Assembly (NCBI GenBank): GCA_905234185.1
Contig: CAJOGC010000004.1
Coordinates: 1 to 64,000 of the forward strand
Reading direction: 5' to 3'
Source: an uncultured Alphaproteobacteria bacterium
Lineage (GTDB): Bacteria; Pseudomonadota; Alphaproteobacteria; Rs-D84
DNA: 64,000 nt
Part shown: positions 18,763 through 28,964 of the stretch, piece after piece
Numbering within the stretch: the first letter of the stretch is position 1
Layout of the letters: every line of letters begins with the position of its first letter
Program-made: the position numbers and the translations under genes
The notes under the pieces: model-generated
Told to the model about the DNA's origin: nothing
The model's input: only the letters and a program-made list of their open reading frames with translations
The model's database searches: none

Positions 18763-19239
18763 ATGTTATTATCAAGAAGAGAATATGCAGCACATCGCGG
18801 TGTTACGGTAGCCGCAGTTCAAAAGGCTGTTGAAACGGGGCGAATAACCCTAATAGATGGGAAAATAGATCCTGAAAAAGCAGATAAAGAATGGGCAGAA
18901 AATACTAACCCTGCCTATAACACCCCGCGTGCAGATGACGGTTTTTCAACCCCGTATCAGAAAAGCAGAATGATGAAAACAACATACGATGCGATGCTGA
19001 AGAAACTGGAATATGAAGAACGAGCAGGAAAGTTAGTCTCTAGAGCACAAGTAGAATCTGATATCTTTGCAGCCTCTCGGGCTACAAGGGATCATTTACT
19101 GATGATTCCGAAGCGTGTTGCGCCAAGAATTATCGGTCTAAACAGTATTTCCGAGATCGAATATATTTTGAGCAAGGAAATAACTGACTCATTAACAAGT
19201 CTATGCAACCTATTAAAAGGTAACAACAAAGGAGAATAA
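18763..19239 (+). CDS. Terminase small subunit (TerS/Nu1)-like protein
   Basis: HTH-like N-terminus SRREYAAHRGVTVAAVQKAVETGRI; coiled region; RATRDHLLMIPKRVAP typical of phage terminase small subunits. Confidence 0.6.
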   Translation: MLLSRREYAAHRGVTVAAVQKAVETGRITLIDGKIDPEKADKEWAENTNPAYNTPRADDGFSTPYQKSRMMKTTYDAMLKKLEYEERAGKLVSRAQVESDIFAASRATRDHLLMIPKRVAPRIIGLNSISEIEYILSKEITDSLTSLCNLLKGNNKGE

Positions 19240-19240
19240 A

Positions 19241-19453
19241 ATGACACAAAAAACAACCCTTGAAAAAACGATAGCGTTTTTAAGAAAAAAATCTCACACA
19301 TTGATCAAAAAGACTGCACTTGAAATGATGGGAAAGTCCGAGGATGAAATTCGCATAATTTTGGATAGAGCAATGACAGATTTTTGTAACGTGGGTGCAA
19401 AATATTTTGTGCGAGAATATAACAAAAACATGCAAAAATCAAAGGATCTTTAA
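19241..19453 (+). CDS. Small hypothetical protein
   Basis: Follows the TerS-like gene by 1 nt. Confidence 0.5.
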   Translation: MTQKTTLEKTIAFLRKKSHTLIKKTALEMMGKSEDEIRIILDRAMTDFCNVGAKYFVREYNKNMQKSKDL

Positions 19454-19517
19454 TAGTGTTATTCACTGGACTTGTACGCTTTTATTAGCAATGTTGTGTG
19501 TAATAAAGGGCGTTAAA

Positions 19518-20729
19518 ATGCGGGCACTTAAATGTCAAAAGTTGGTTTTAACAACAGGATTCCTGAATAAGTTGAAATCCGACATTGATTTGCAGATAAC
19601 AGATGCGGCCATACCGGGGCTACAATGCCGGTATTCGGCCGCAACTGACCGCAAAGTGTTCTATTTAGGGTATCGTGTTCGTGGTTCATATCAACAAAAG
19701 CATATGAAACTGGGGTCATTGGCAGAGTTTAGTTTGAACGAAATTCGTGCTCGTGCGATAAAGACAAAACAAGACATCGCCAATGGACTGGACCCACAAG
19801 CAGAACAACGTATGCGCATAAAGCAAAATGAAATGCTTGAGGCACGACGTAAACAAGTCCAGGAATTAACCCCAATATTTATGGAAAAACATTGCCGCGA
19901 AAACAATCGGGCGAATACTTATCGCACAAACGAAGCATTGATGCGTTTGTATATAATCCCGTATCTTGGCGATAAATACATTGCAGATATTGATTTGTGC
20001 ACAATCCAAGACATGTATGACAAAATCAAAAATACAAAAACCGTTGCGGTTGCACTGCATGTTATGCGGTTATTGTCTACTTTTCTGAATTGGTGCGAAA
20101 AATACAATTATCGCACAATAAATTCAAATCCTTGCCATTTGGTCCAAAAAGCAAAATCCCCGAAAATGAACCACACGCTTTTGGATATCAACGGCTATAA
20201 ACGGTTGTTTGATGCACTGAACGAAGCATATTGCGCTGGGAAATATGCACCACAGGCTATCTTGGCAATCAAAACACTCGCACTGACAGGGTGCCGTTGC
20301 AGTGAAATAACAGACTTGGAACGGGACGAGTTAGACTTGGAAAACGGGTATCTGCATTTAAACAAACGTAAAACAGATGCGTTTAATGTGCCACTGGGCG
20401 ATCCAGCAATAGAAGTTATAAAACAGGCTCTAAACATTTGTAAAAGCAAACGATATGTATTTCATTCGCCAATCGACCATACGCGTCCATTGACAGATTT
20501 GCGTAAAGCTTTCTGGTGGGCATTGGATCGTGCCGAATTGCCACGTATGCGTATACACGACTTGCGTCATTCCTTTGCGACACTGGCAACCAGTATGGGC
20601 GAAGATATAAGAATATTAAAAGACGTACTGGGACACACCAAAATCACCACGACAGAAATCTATGCACATGCATCAAGTAATGCCGCACGTCGCACCGCGA
20701 ACAATGTCGCAAGCATGATAACAGGATAA
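19518..20729 (+). CDS. int: Tyrosine recombinase / P4-type integrase
   Basis: TGCRCSEI, HDLRHSFATLA, LGHTKITTTEIYAH catalytic motifs; directly next to its tRNA-Arg target. Confidence 0.95.
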   Translation: MRALKCQKLVLTTGFLNKLKSDIDLQITDAAIPGLQCRYSAATDRKVFYLGYRVRGSYQQKHMKLGSLAEFSLNEIRARAIKTKQDIANGLDPQAEQRMRIKQNEMLEARRKQVQELTPIFMEKHCRENNRANTYRTNEALMRLYIIPYLGDKYIADIDLCTIQDMYDKIKNTKTVAVALHVMRLLSTFLNWCEKYNYRTINSNPCHLVQKAKSPKMNHTLLDINGYKRLFDALNEAYCAGKYAPQAILAIKTLALTGCRCSEITDLERDELDLENGYLHLNKRKTDAFNVPLGDPAIEVIKQALNICKSKRYVFHSPIDHTRPLTDLRKAFWWALDRAELPRMRIHDLRHSFATLATSMGEDIRILKDVLGHTKITTTEIYAHASSNAARRTANNVASMITG

Positions 20730-20763
20730 ATTGGTGAATATCGGGGGCAACAAACAAAAATAA

Positions 20764-20789
20764 AATCGGGATAAACCCGATTTAATTTT
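20764..20789. terminator. Terminator-like hairpin after the integrase
   Basis: aatcgggataaacccgatttaattttt. Confidence 0.75.
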
Positions 20790-20808
20790 TGGCGCGCCCT
20801 GCAGGATT
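20790..20808. repeat. Additional 19-bp tRNA-Arg 3'-end fragment
   Basis: tggcgcgccctgcaggatt, identical to 20952-20970. Confidence 0.85.
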
Positions 20809-20951
20809 GTTCGCGATGCTCACCACACGTAAGGCTCGAACCGCGTTTCACGCGTTCTTGCCAACTATCGTGTCGAACTACGGTTCGAATCTCGGTTGTA
20901 CCAACCGTAAAAACAAAAATACGACACAAGGTCGTATTTGTGTTTTTATTC

Positions 20952-21028
20952 TGGCGCGCCCTGCAGGATTCGAACCTGCGACCTGCGGATTAGAAATCCG
21001 ATGCTCTATCCAGCTGGGCTAAGGGCGC
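20952..21028 (-). tRNA. tRNA-Arg(TCT)
   Basis: GCGCCCT/AGGGCGC acceptor stem, loop TTTCTAA, GGTTCGAATCC T-arm, encoded CCA. Confidence 0.96.
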
Positions 21029-21172
21029 AATGTCGGCATTTTACAACAAAAAACTTAATATTTCAAGTGATGCATAAAAGTAATTGTATTTTTGGTTTTT
21101 GTTCCTGTATGAAATGTCGCGGAATCGTGATATGATGCAAATACAGTACAAAATCAAAAAAGAGGAAAAATT

Positions 21173-21646
21173 ATGAAAAAGTTTTGGATTTTTGTTTTTG
21201 CCATGATCGTTTCGTTTATTCCGGGCATAATTGGCGTATTCTTTACCCCACATGGCGCGTCAAATATATGGTATAATGCATTGGCTAAATCTGTATTGAC
21301 GCCGGCGGGTTGGGTATTCAGTGTCGCGTGGACATTGCTTTATATTCTTTTGGGTATCGCATTATACATCGTCATAATTAACAAGAAAAATCGAATTGAT
21401 AAAACAGGGGCATATTGGTTGTTCGTTGGCCAGATGATTTTGAATGCGTTATGGTCAATAATATTTTTTGGCGCACACATGCCGGCGTTGGCATTATTGG
21501 TATTGTTGGCGTTAATCGTGGAATCTGTATTTTTGGCGCGGTCGTTCCATCGGGTGAATCATGCCGCGGGATACTTGGTGTGGCCGTACATAGTTTGGAT
21601 GTGTTTTGCAACATATCTGAATGCGACAATCATGTTCTTGAATTAA
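21173..21646 (+). CDS. tspO: TspO/MBR family protein
   Basis: WYNALAKSVLTPAGWVFSVAWTLLYILLG, ALWSIIFFG, YLVWPYIVWMCFATYLN. Confidence 0.93.
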   Translation: MKKFWIFVFAMIVSFIPGIIGVFFTPHGASNIWYNALAKSVLTPAGWVFSVAWTLLYILLGIALYIVIINKKNRIDKTGAYWLFVGQMILNALWSIIFFGAHMPALALLVLLALIVESVFLARSFHRVNHAAGYLVWPYIVWMCFATYLNATIMFLN

Positions 21647-21649
21647 AAT

Positions 21650-21675
21650 AAAAACCGCCATAATGGCGGTTTCTA
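21650..21675. terminator. Hairpin terminator
   Basis: aaaaccgccataatggcggtttct. Confidence 0.8.
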
Positions 21676-22008
21676 AATTTTCAGAATTTTGTATCTGGGG
21701 TCGCCTATGTTAAGATATTGCAACCCCAATTCTTCGACATAATCGGGACTGTAATCATGTAATAGTTGAATGTGTTTCCGTAATTCGTCAAGACGGGCTG
21801 TTTGCTGCTCCAGTTCGGCCCGTTCATTATTTAGACGCCATGCATTCATGACAAATCCCTGGATGTTTGTATAGCCGACAAAGATACGAACGAACATAGA
21901 TATTGCAACCAAGGTCAACAATATTCCCCATTTGCCACGCGGACCACCCGTCCATGCGCGCCCAATAAATCCAAAGAAATTTTTGATTTTTTCTTTCATG
22001 CGTGTCAT
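21673..22008 (-). CDS. FtsB/DivIC-like septum formation initiator protein
   Basis: Single TM then NNERAELEQQTARLDELRKHIQLL coiled coil. Confidence 0.65.
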   Translation of the reverse strand: MTRMKEKIKNFFGFIGRAWTGGPRGKWGILLTLVAISMFVRIFVGYTNIQGFVMNAWRLNNERAELEQQTARLDELRKHIQLLHDYSPDYVEELGLQYLNIGDPRYKILKI

Positions 22009-22018
22009 TATATCACAA

Positions 22019-22939
22019 ATGTTTAGTAATAATCAAATTTTTGCTGCACCATTGGCTGGAATAACGGACAGACCATTCCGGCGCGTGATTCGTATGTTTT
22101 CGCCAACATCGCCGTTGGTCACGGAAATGATATCATGCCATTCTTTGGTGGAATCGCATAAAAATTGCCCGCGTAATTTTGATCGATATGATGACGAAGG
22201 ACCAATCGGGGCCCAGATTTTTGGTGCAATTCCCGATTTAATGGCGGACGCCGCTCGTATTCTGGCCGATGCGGGGGCGAACTGGATTGATATAAATATG
22301 GGATGTCCCGTACCAAAGGTCGCAACGCGTGCGAATGCCGGGGCATATCTTATGCGGGATCATAAATTGGCGGGAAAAATTATGGATTCGGTGGTTCGTG
22401 CGGTTGATGTTCCCGTATCAATTAAAACGCGTCTGGGGTGGGATGATGAACATATGGATTGGCGTGAATTAATCAATATAGCGGCGGATTGCGGGGTACA
22501 TTTTGCCGCATTGCATGGACGAACGCGATCCCAGGGGTATTTGGGCAAATCGACATTGCCAGATGTGCACGATGTGCCGATTCCAATTATTGCTAATGGT
22601 GATATAAAAAGTGCGATTGACGCAGAAAATGCCGAAAAATTGGGCTTTTCGGGTGTGATGATTGGGCGGGCATTGCTGGGGCGGCCATGGGCGTTGTTTG
22701 AAATTGGTGGTGGGGTGGCACCAAAAAATATTGGCGATGTTGTATTGAAACATATGGAATACATGATTGAGTACTATGGTGAACGGGTGGCGATACCAAT
22801 GTTTCGTAAACATGCCGCGTGGTACAGTGCGGGTATGCCAAATTCATCTGATTTCCGCATACGTGTAAATGAAGTCACAACGGTGGCAGATTTGCGCAAT
22901 GAAATTTGTGCATTTTGGGGTTGCGAATTGAAAATATAG
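22019..22939 (+). CDS. dus: tRNA-dihydrouridine synthase
   Basis: APLAGITDRPFRR, GAQIFG, WIDINMGCPVPKV, KTRLGWDD, ALHGRTRSQGY. Confidence 0.95.
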   Translation: MFSNNQIFAAPLAGITDRPFRRVIRMFSPTSPLVTEMISCHSLVESHKNCPRNFDRYDDEGPIGAQIFGAIPDLMADAARILADAGANWIDINMGCPVPKVATRANAGAYLMRDHKLAGKIMDSVVRAVDVPVSIKTRLGWDDEHMDWRELINIAADCGVHFAALHGRTRSQGYLGKSTLPDVHDVPIPIIANGDIKSAIDAENAEKLGFSGVMIGRALLGRPWALFEIGGGVAPKNIGDVVLKHMEYMIEYYGERVAIPMFRKHAAWYSAGMPNSSDFRIRVNEVTTVADLRNEICAFWGCELKI

Positions 22940-22973
22940 ATTCTATGATAATGCTTAGATTGGGGGCGTAAAA

Positions 22974-23891
22974 ATGGATGATGCTATAAAAGAAAACGAA
23001 AACACAAAGCCGGTGGCTGAAATGACGGCGGGTGAAATGTTGCGTAATGCGCGTACAACGGGTCGGCGCAAACGCGAATTACAGACGATTGCAAAATTGC
23101 TCTGTATCAAAGAAGAATTTTTACAGGCATTAGAAGATGGTAATTACACCGTCTTGCCAGAGGTGGTGTATATTTTGGGTTTTGCGCGTAATTATGCGAT
23201 GGAATTGGGACTTAATCCGGATGAAGTGATTGGCAAAATTAAACGCGAATTGGGGTTGGTTGGTGAATGTCGCGTGGTGACCGAAGATGCATCTCGGATA
23301 ATCAAAAAGACCGAGGGCGCATCGTGCAGAATAGGCCGTGATGCCCAACCAGAAAAATCGTTGAAAATTTCGGACATTATGCCGATGTTGAAAAATGCAT
23401 GGGCGTATATTGCTCGGCATTGGCAATGGGCCACCGGAATCGCGGGTGGCTTGTTGTTGGTTATCCTGATGTTAGTAATTGTGTTTTCTGGACCGTCTAA
23501 AACGGTCGCGGAACCTGATATAAACGGCGCAGATGTGACCGCATTGTCAGAACCGACTGAACCAGCATATACACAACCAGTGCGCGAATTATTCGGAACC
23601 GAAAACCGTGATCGTGCGACAATAATATTACAAGCAAACAAAAACGCTGGTGATGTCGGCACTTGGGTCCAAATAGAAGATGCGCGTGGTAAAAAGTTGT
23701 TCAGCAAAATAATGTTCCCGGGTGACATATTTTATATGCCAAACGGTAATGGATACAAGGGGACATTTGGCAATGTTGCCGGTATCGATTTTTGGGTCGA
23801 AGGCAAACTGGCCCCGACGGTAAAGGCGAACCGTAACGCAAAAGTATTAATTACTGCGGATAATCTGCTTAAACCGGCGGACGGACAATAA
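22974..23891 (+). CDS. RodZ-like HTH membrane protein
   Basis: HTH_25-type N-terminus (GEMLRNARTTGRRKRELQTIAKLLCIKEEFLQALE), central TM, C-terminal DUF4115-like domain. Confidence 0.8.
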   Translation: MDDAIKENENTKPVAEMTAGEMLRNARTTGRRKRELQTIAKLLCIKEEFLQALEDGNYTVLPEVVYILGFARNYAMELGLNPDEVIGKIKRELGLVGECRVVTEDASRIIKKTEGASCRIGRDAQPEKSLKISDIMPMLKNAWAYIARHWQWATGIAGGLLLVILMLVIVFSGPSKTVAEPDINGADVTALSEPTEPAYTQPVRELFGTENRDRATIILQANKNAGDVGTWVQIEDARGKKLFSKIMFPGDIFYMPNGNGYKGTFGNVAGIDFWVEGKLAPTVKANRNAKVLITADNLLKPADGQ

Positions 23892-23896
23892 CAGGA

Positions 23897-23925
23897 AAAA
23901 CCGCCGATATAGTGGCGGTTTTTTC
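23897..23925. terminator. Hairpin terminator
   Basis: aaaaaccgccgatatagtggcggttttttc. Confidence 0.8.
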
Positions 23926-23972
23926 AGCCGATTGAACTTGAAAAACAGAATAAATGGACTAAATCATCTGAT

Positions 23973-26816
23973 ATGGGTGGCGTGATAAAAATTCGCGGTG
24001 CGCGCGAAAATAATCTTAAAAATATTGATCTGGACATACCAAAAAATAAATTGGTGGTCTTTACCGGCGTGTCTGGTTCGGGCAAGTCGTCGCTGGCGTT
24101 TAATACCATTTATGCCGAGGGCCAGCGCCGATATGTTGAATCACTTTCGTCATATGCGCGTCAGTTTTTGGATATGCAGAAGAAACCGGATGTTGATTTA
24201 ATCGAGGGTTTGTCGCCCGCCATTTCTATCGAGCAGAAAACCACATCAAAAAATCCTCGTTCAACCGTTGGTACCGTGACCGAGGTTTATGATTATCTGC
24301 GTCTTTTGTGGGCGCGGGTCGGGGTGCCTCATTCGCCGGTGACGGGATTGCCGATTAAGTCGCAAACAATCGCCGAAATGGTTGATTGGACCATGAAAAT
24401 TCCTGCCGCAACGAAAATTTACATAATGGCCCCACTGGTTCGTGATCGTAAGGGCGAATATAAAAAAGAGATTGCTTTTCTGGTTAAACAAGGATATGTG
24501 CGCGCAATAATTGATGGGGAACTTTACGATTTGTCATCAGTGCCACCATTGGACAAGAATAAAAAACATAATATATTCGTTATTGTTGATAGATTGGCGA
24601 TGCCATCAGTGGATGTGTCTGAATCCGATTTGGAAGAGTTCAGAAGCCGCTTATATTCTTCATTCGAAGGTTCGTTACGTTTGGTCCCGGGGTCGGTGTT
24701 GGTGCGGCGTCTGGACACAAACGAGGATACATTGTATTCACAAAACTATGCGTGTCCCGTCAGTGGCTTTACAGTTCCCAAAATAGAACCGCGTCTTTTT
24801 TCGTTTAATGCGCCCGTTGGTGCATGCCAGGCATGTGATGGTTTGGGGGTTCAACTGAAAATATCGCCGGATTTGGTTGTCCCGGATCCATCAAAATCGA
24901 TATTAGGTGGCGCAATCGCGCCGTGGTCGCGTGGTGGAATGTTGACACAATATGATCATTTGTTGGACGCGCTGCATAAAAAATACAAAATACCGTTGTC
25001 TAAACCGTGGCACACACTAACCGCAGAACAGAAAAATATTGTGCTGTACGGCAGCGGTGATGAAGCGATTAAAATAAACTGGAACGGATTTGTTTATGAA
25101 AAACCATATGAAGGGGTGATTCCAAACCTGGAACGCCGGTGGCGTGAATCCGAATCAGAAATAATGCGTGCAGAAATCGCGAAATATCAGTCTGAAAAGC
25201 CGTGCCCGGTATGTCATGGCAAGCGACTTAATATCCAGGCGTTATGTGTAAAAATAAATGGCGCGGATATAATGGATGTTTGCGATATGTCAATCGATGA
25301 TTGCCTTGGCTGGTTCAACGATTTGCCAAACCATTTATCACAAAAAGAAAATGATATTGCGCGTGTGATATTACGTGAAATAACCAGTCGTTTAACTTTC
25401 TTGCAAAATGTTGGTTTGGGATATTTGACATTGTCGCGTATGGCGGGAACGCTTTCTGGGGGGGAATCCCAGCGCATTCGTTTGGCATCACAAATAGGCT
25501 CCGGATTGTCGGGGGTTCTGTATGTGTTGGACGAACCATCGATTGGATTGCATCAAAGCGATAATGACAAATTACTGGATACATTAAAGATGTTGCGCGA
25601 TAAAGATAATACGGTCATAGTTGTGGAACATGACGAGGACGCTATGCGCGCGGCGGACTTTCTGGTCGATATAGGTCGTGGGGCGGGGGTAAATGGCGGA
25701 AATGTTGTTGTCGCCGGAACACCGGATAAGGTTATTAAGTGTAAAGATTCGTTGACGGGTCAATATTTATCCGGCAAACGTAAAATAGAGGTGCCCAAAA
25801 CACGACGCGTCGGTAATGGAAAGTCCATCGTTGTTATGGGGGCGCGTGAAAATAATCTTGGAAATATAAATGTCGAATTTCCACTTGGTTGTTTTATTGC
25901 ACTGACCGGGGTGTCGGGTTCGGGTAAATCGACATTGCTATTGGACACTTTGTATCCGGCACTGATGCGGTCATTGTATAATTCCAAGATAGAGGCAGGT
26001 GCACATGATATTATAAGTGGTATGGAAAATGTAGACAAAGTAGTCGACATAGATCAGTCGCCAATCGGACGCAGCCCACGCAGTAATCCGGCAACATATA
26101 CCGGTGTATTCACGGATATACGTGATTTCTTTGCCGAATTGCCCGAATCAAAGGCGCGCGGATATACCACGGGGCGTTTTTCTTTTAATGTCAAAGGGGG
26201 GCGATGCGAAGCGTGCCAGGGTGATGGCCAGATTAAAATAGAAATGAACTTTTTGGCCGATGTTTATGTCGAATGTGACAAATGTCACGGTGCACGATAT
26301 AATGATGAAACACTGACCGTTAAATATAAAGGCAAATCGATTGCCGATGTATTGAATATGACGGTCGAAGAAGCCTATCGTTATTTTATAAATGTTCCAA
26401 AGATACGTCGCAAATTGGAATTGTTGCGCCGTGTCGGATTGGATTATATCAAATTGGGTCAGAGTTCGTTGGATTTATCCGGTGGTGAAGCCCAGCGTAT
26501 AAAATTATCGCGCGAATTGGCGGCACGCAGTACTGGACAAACGATTTATATCCTGGATGAACCAACAACAGGTTTGCATTTCGAGGATATTAAACTGCTT
26601 TTGTCTGTGTTGCATGAACTGGTTGATGCCGGAAATACAGTCATTGTAATTGAACATAATTTAGAAGTTATTAAAACAGCCGATTGGATTGTGGATCTGG
26701 GGCCGGGCGGCGGAATTAACGGCGGCCGCGTGATAGCCACCGGCACACCGGAACATATTGCCGCAAACAAACAGTCGCTTACTGGACGATATCTAAAGAA
26801 GTATCTGGACAAATAG
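23973..26816 (+). CDS. uvrA: Excinuclease ABC subunit A
   Basis: [21 protein letters not shown] zinc finger, [12 protein letters not shown], second ATPase with [12 protein letters not shown]. Confidence 0.98.
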   Translation: MGGVIKIRGARENNLKNIDLDIPKNKLVVFTGVSGSGKSSLAFNTIYAEGQRRYVESLSSYARQFLDMQKKPDVDLIEGLSPAISIEQKTTSKNPRSTVGTVTEVYDYLRLLWARVGVPHSPVTGLPIKSQTIAEMVDWTMKIPAATKIYIMAPLVRDRKGEYKKEIAFLVKQGYVRAIIDGELYDLSSVPPLDKNKKHNIFVIVDRLAMPSVDVSESDLEEFRSRLYSSFEGSLRLVPGSVLVRRLDTNEDTLYSQNYACPVSGFTVPKIEPRLFSFNAPVGACQACDGLGVQLKISPDLVVPDPSKSILGGAIAPWSRGGMLTQYDHLLDALHKKYKIPLSKPWHTLTAEQKNIVLYGSGDEAIKINWNGFVYEKPYEGVIPNLERRWRESESEIMRAEIAKYQSEKPCPVCHGKRLNIQALCVKINGADIMDVCDMSIDDCLGWFNDLPNHLSQKENDIARVILREITSRLTFLQNVGLGYLTLSRMAGTLSGGESQRIRLASQIGSGLSGVLYVLDEPSIGLHQSDNDKLLDTLKMLRDKDNTVIVVEHDEDAMRAADFLVDIGRGAGVNGGNVVVAGTPDKVIKCKDSLTGQYLSGKRKIEVPKTRRVGNGKSIVVMGARENNLGNINVEFPLGCFIALTGVSGSGKSTLLLDTLYPALMRSLYNSKIEAGAHDIISGMENVDKVVDIDQSPIGRSPRSNPATYTGVFTDIRDFFAELPESKARGYTTGRFSFNVKGGRCEACQGDGQIKIEMNFLADVYVECDKCHGARYNDETLTVKYKGKSIADVLNMTVEEAYRYFINVPKIRRKLELLRRVGLDYIKLGQSSLDLSGGEAQRIKLSRELAARSTGQTIYILDEPTTGLHFEDIKLLLSVLHELVDAGNTVIVIEHNLEVIKTADWIVDLGPGGGINGGRVIATGTPEHIAANKQSLTGRYLKKYLDK

Positions 26817-26860
26817 TGTTTTTTGGAATAAAATTATACTGAATAAATAAAGGAGTAATC

Positions 26861-27379
26861 ATGTTTGGGTTTGGTAAAAAAAAGGAAACAAAAACAAATA
26901 TTCAAGATGACACATCGGCGAATATCGATTCGGAATTGAAAGATGTTAAAATGCCGTCCGGGATGAAGGAAACGGCCGCGCGCATGATGTCGGGTGAGTT
27001 TGATTTGAATGATATGTTGGCCCAATTGAAACAGATTAAAAAAATGAGCAATTTTAGCGGGTTGCTGAAAATGGTGCCGGGTATGTCTGGCGCGGTTAGT
27101 GCCATGAAAGAAAAAATAAAGGACGGCAGTGTCGATGCCCAGATTAAGATACTGGAAGCGATGACCGTCGCAGAACGGGCCGAACCGGAAAAGATTTTTG
27201 CCAATGCCAAGGCACGTATTGCGGAAACCGCTGGTTGCACCGTGCGTGATGTTGAACACATTATCAAACAATACACCAAAATGAAACAACAAATGGCAAT
27301 GATTCAGCGCATGGGCGGGATGGAGGCTGTTATGCAGCGTATGCAGGCATCAGGGGGTGGGGTGCCGGGTGCGAAATAA
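26861..27379 (+). CDS. Stand-alone SRP54/Ffh M-domain-like protein (no NG GTPase domain)
   Basis: SGEFDLNDMLAQLKQIKKMSNFSGLLKMVPGM...EAMTVAERAEPEKI...RIAETAGCTVRDVEHIIKQYTKMKQQMAMIQRMGGM; own SD (aaaggag). Confidence 0.8.
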   Translation: MFGFGKKKETKTNIQDDTSANIDSELKDVKMPSGMKETAARMMSGEFDLNDMLAQLKQIKKMSNFSGLLKMVPGMSGAVSAMKEKIKDGSVDAQIKILEAMTVAERAEPEKIFANAKARIAETAGCTVRDVEHIIKQYTKMKQQMAMIQRMGGMEAVMQRMQASGGGVPGAK

Positions 27380-27388
27380 TTTTATATT

Positions 27389-28048
27389 ATGAAAATACTA
27401 AATAAAAAGATTGCTGCAAAAAAATCTTCTGTTGCCTGGATCCAGCGCCAGGTGGCTGATCCATATGTCGCGCGCGCACACCGTGATGGCTATCGCGCGC
27501 GTGCGGCATACAAACTAATCGAAATGAACGAAAGGTTTCATTTCCTTAAAAATGGCCAGGTTGTTGTCGATTTAGGCGCGGCACCGGGATCTTGGTCGCA
27601 ATATATTGCGCGGACATATCCGCGGTCCAAAATTTTTGCGATGGACTTGCTAGAGATTACGCCGATTCCAAATGTTGTCTTTTATCAGGGCGATTTTACA
27701 TCGGACGATGCTTTGATGTGGCTGAACGAACAACTGGGGTTGGAATCTGGTGAAACAGGGCATGGTACCGCGGATGTGGTTGTGTCCGATATGGCACCAA
27801 ATACCGTTGGTCATAAAAAGACCGATCATTTGCGTCAAATGGTGCTGTTGGAATATGCACTGGATTTCGCGTTGCACGCATTAAAACCGGGTGGAACATT
27901 TGTGGCAAAGTCTTTTACCGGTGGAACAACTGGTGAATTAATAAAGCAGATAAAGGCGAATTTCGATTCCGTGCACCAGGTTAAACCACCCGCATCACGC
28001 AAAGATAGTGTGGAAATGTTTATTGTTGCGATGGGGTTTCATGGATAA
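27389..28048 (+). CDS. rlmE: RlmE/FtsJ family rRNA 2'-O-methyltransferase
   Basis: RARAAYKLIEMNERFHFLKNGQVVVDLGAAPGSWSQY, VVSDMAPNTVGHKKTDH. Confidence 0.95.
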   Translation: MKILNKKIAAKKSSVAWIQRQVADPYVARAHRDGYRARAAYKLIEMNERFHFLKNGQVVVDLGAAPGSWSQYIARTYPRSKIFAMDLLEITPIPNVVFYQGDFTSDDALMWLNEQLGLESGETGHGTADVVVSDMAPNTVGHKKTDHLRQMVLLEYALDFALHALKPGGTFVAKSFTGGTTGELIKQIKANFDSVHQVKPPASRKDSVEMFIVAMGFHG

Positions 28049-28049
28049 T

Positions 28050-28078
28050 AAAAAACGGCAAAATGCCGTTTTTTATTT
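28050..28078. terminator. Hairpin terminator
   Basis: aaaacggcaaaatgccgttttttattttt. Confidence 0.8.
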
Positions 28079-28567
28079 TTTCTTCATATATTCTTCGTAC
28101 AATTTTTTTTCGCGCTGTTTTTGTGATTTGATATATTCTTGGGCCTGTTTAAGAGAAAAACGGCAATCCCGTATAATTTCCATGCGACGTGCGATTTTGG
28201 TTCTGCGTTCGCTGGCAGGAAGCGTTTCATCGGCTCTGATTTCCTTTATTTTTTGCTCCATTTCCGCTATGATGTTTGTCCATTTTTGGATAAGTTCCTG
28301 TTTGGTGTGTAATGGGGCGTATATCGATGAAAAGGCGTCTGGCATGCGGCGGATGGCCGGTTGATAAGTGGAATAATCGGACAATGGCTTTGCGCTAGTG
28401 TATGAACTGTGCCCGCGCCAAGCGTCACGCATATCGATTGGTTTATAGGCGTTGGAACGTTGTGCTTCGTGGACTTCTTCGTTGTACTGTTTCAATTGTT
28501 CTGGGGTCATGCCTTCGGTAATTGGTTTTTGCATAGTCATGTTTATATCCTTGTTGTTGATTGACAC
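28073..28567 (-). CDS. Hypothetical charged coiled-coil protein
   Basis: 164-aa ORF with charged C-terminal helix. Confidence 0.6.
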   Translation of the reverse strand: MSINNKDINMTMQKPITEGMTPEQLKQYNEEVHEAQRSNAYKPIDMRDAWRGHSSYTSAKPLSDYSTYQPAIRRMPDAFSSIYAPLHTKQELIQKWTNIIAEMEQKIKEIRADETLPASERRTKIARRMEIIRDCRFSLKQAQEYIKSQKQREKKLYEEYMKKK

Positions 28568-28781
28568 TAAATCATTTTATTTTTTGTTAATTTAGCCGAT
28601 GTCAAACACATATCGATTTTATAAGTATAGCCGAAATAGGTTGTTTGTCAAATGCTTTGTTGGTTTATGATAAATATGGGCCAAAACCGTTGGTAATAGT
28701 TTATTGACATGTATGTGGGGCTGTTGTTATAATTCATATATGGAAGCATGTCATGGTTTGATAAGTCCAAGGGGAAAGGGA

Positions 28782-28964
28782 ATGAAAATGAAATTCTTTA
28801 CAGTTTTGTTGATTTGTTTTATTCCTGTATTTGGTGCGTCGGCCGTTGTGGATGGTCCTGACCCGATTATTTTGGATGATGTTAAAGGGGGACTATTATC
28901 CGGCAGGAACAACCTGTGCCAGTTAATGTGCATGGTACCAATGGGTGGAAATATTAGTGTATGA
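28782..28964 (+). CDS. Small secreted hypothetical protein
   Basis: MKMKFFTVLLICFIPVFGASA signal peptide; overlaps the next ORF by ATGA. Confidence 0.55.
   Translation: MKMKFFTVLLICFIPVFGASAVVDGPDPIILDDVKGGLLSGRNNLCQLMCMVPMGGNISV

Larger units (their letters stand above)
7643..21028. mobile_element. Integrated genomic island at tRNA-Arg(TCT), phage/satellite-like, carrying a Type III R-M system
   Basis: Duplicated tRNA 3' end at left, integrase next to intact tRNA at right, phage-type small genes, R-M cargo. Confidence 0.85.

Noticed and set aside
20790-20805. GGCGCGCCCTGCAGG looks like adjoining AscI and SbfI sites, hinting at vector or synthetic DNA
   Set aside because: It is the natural 3' acceptor/T-arm of tRNA-Arg, repeated by integration.
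20789-21135. Plus-strand ORFs with ARPAGFEPATCGLEIRCSIQ and APCRIRTCDLRIRNPMLYPAG
   Set aside because: Antisense of tRNA-Arg, not proteins.
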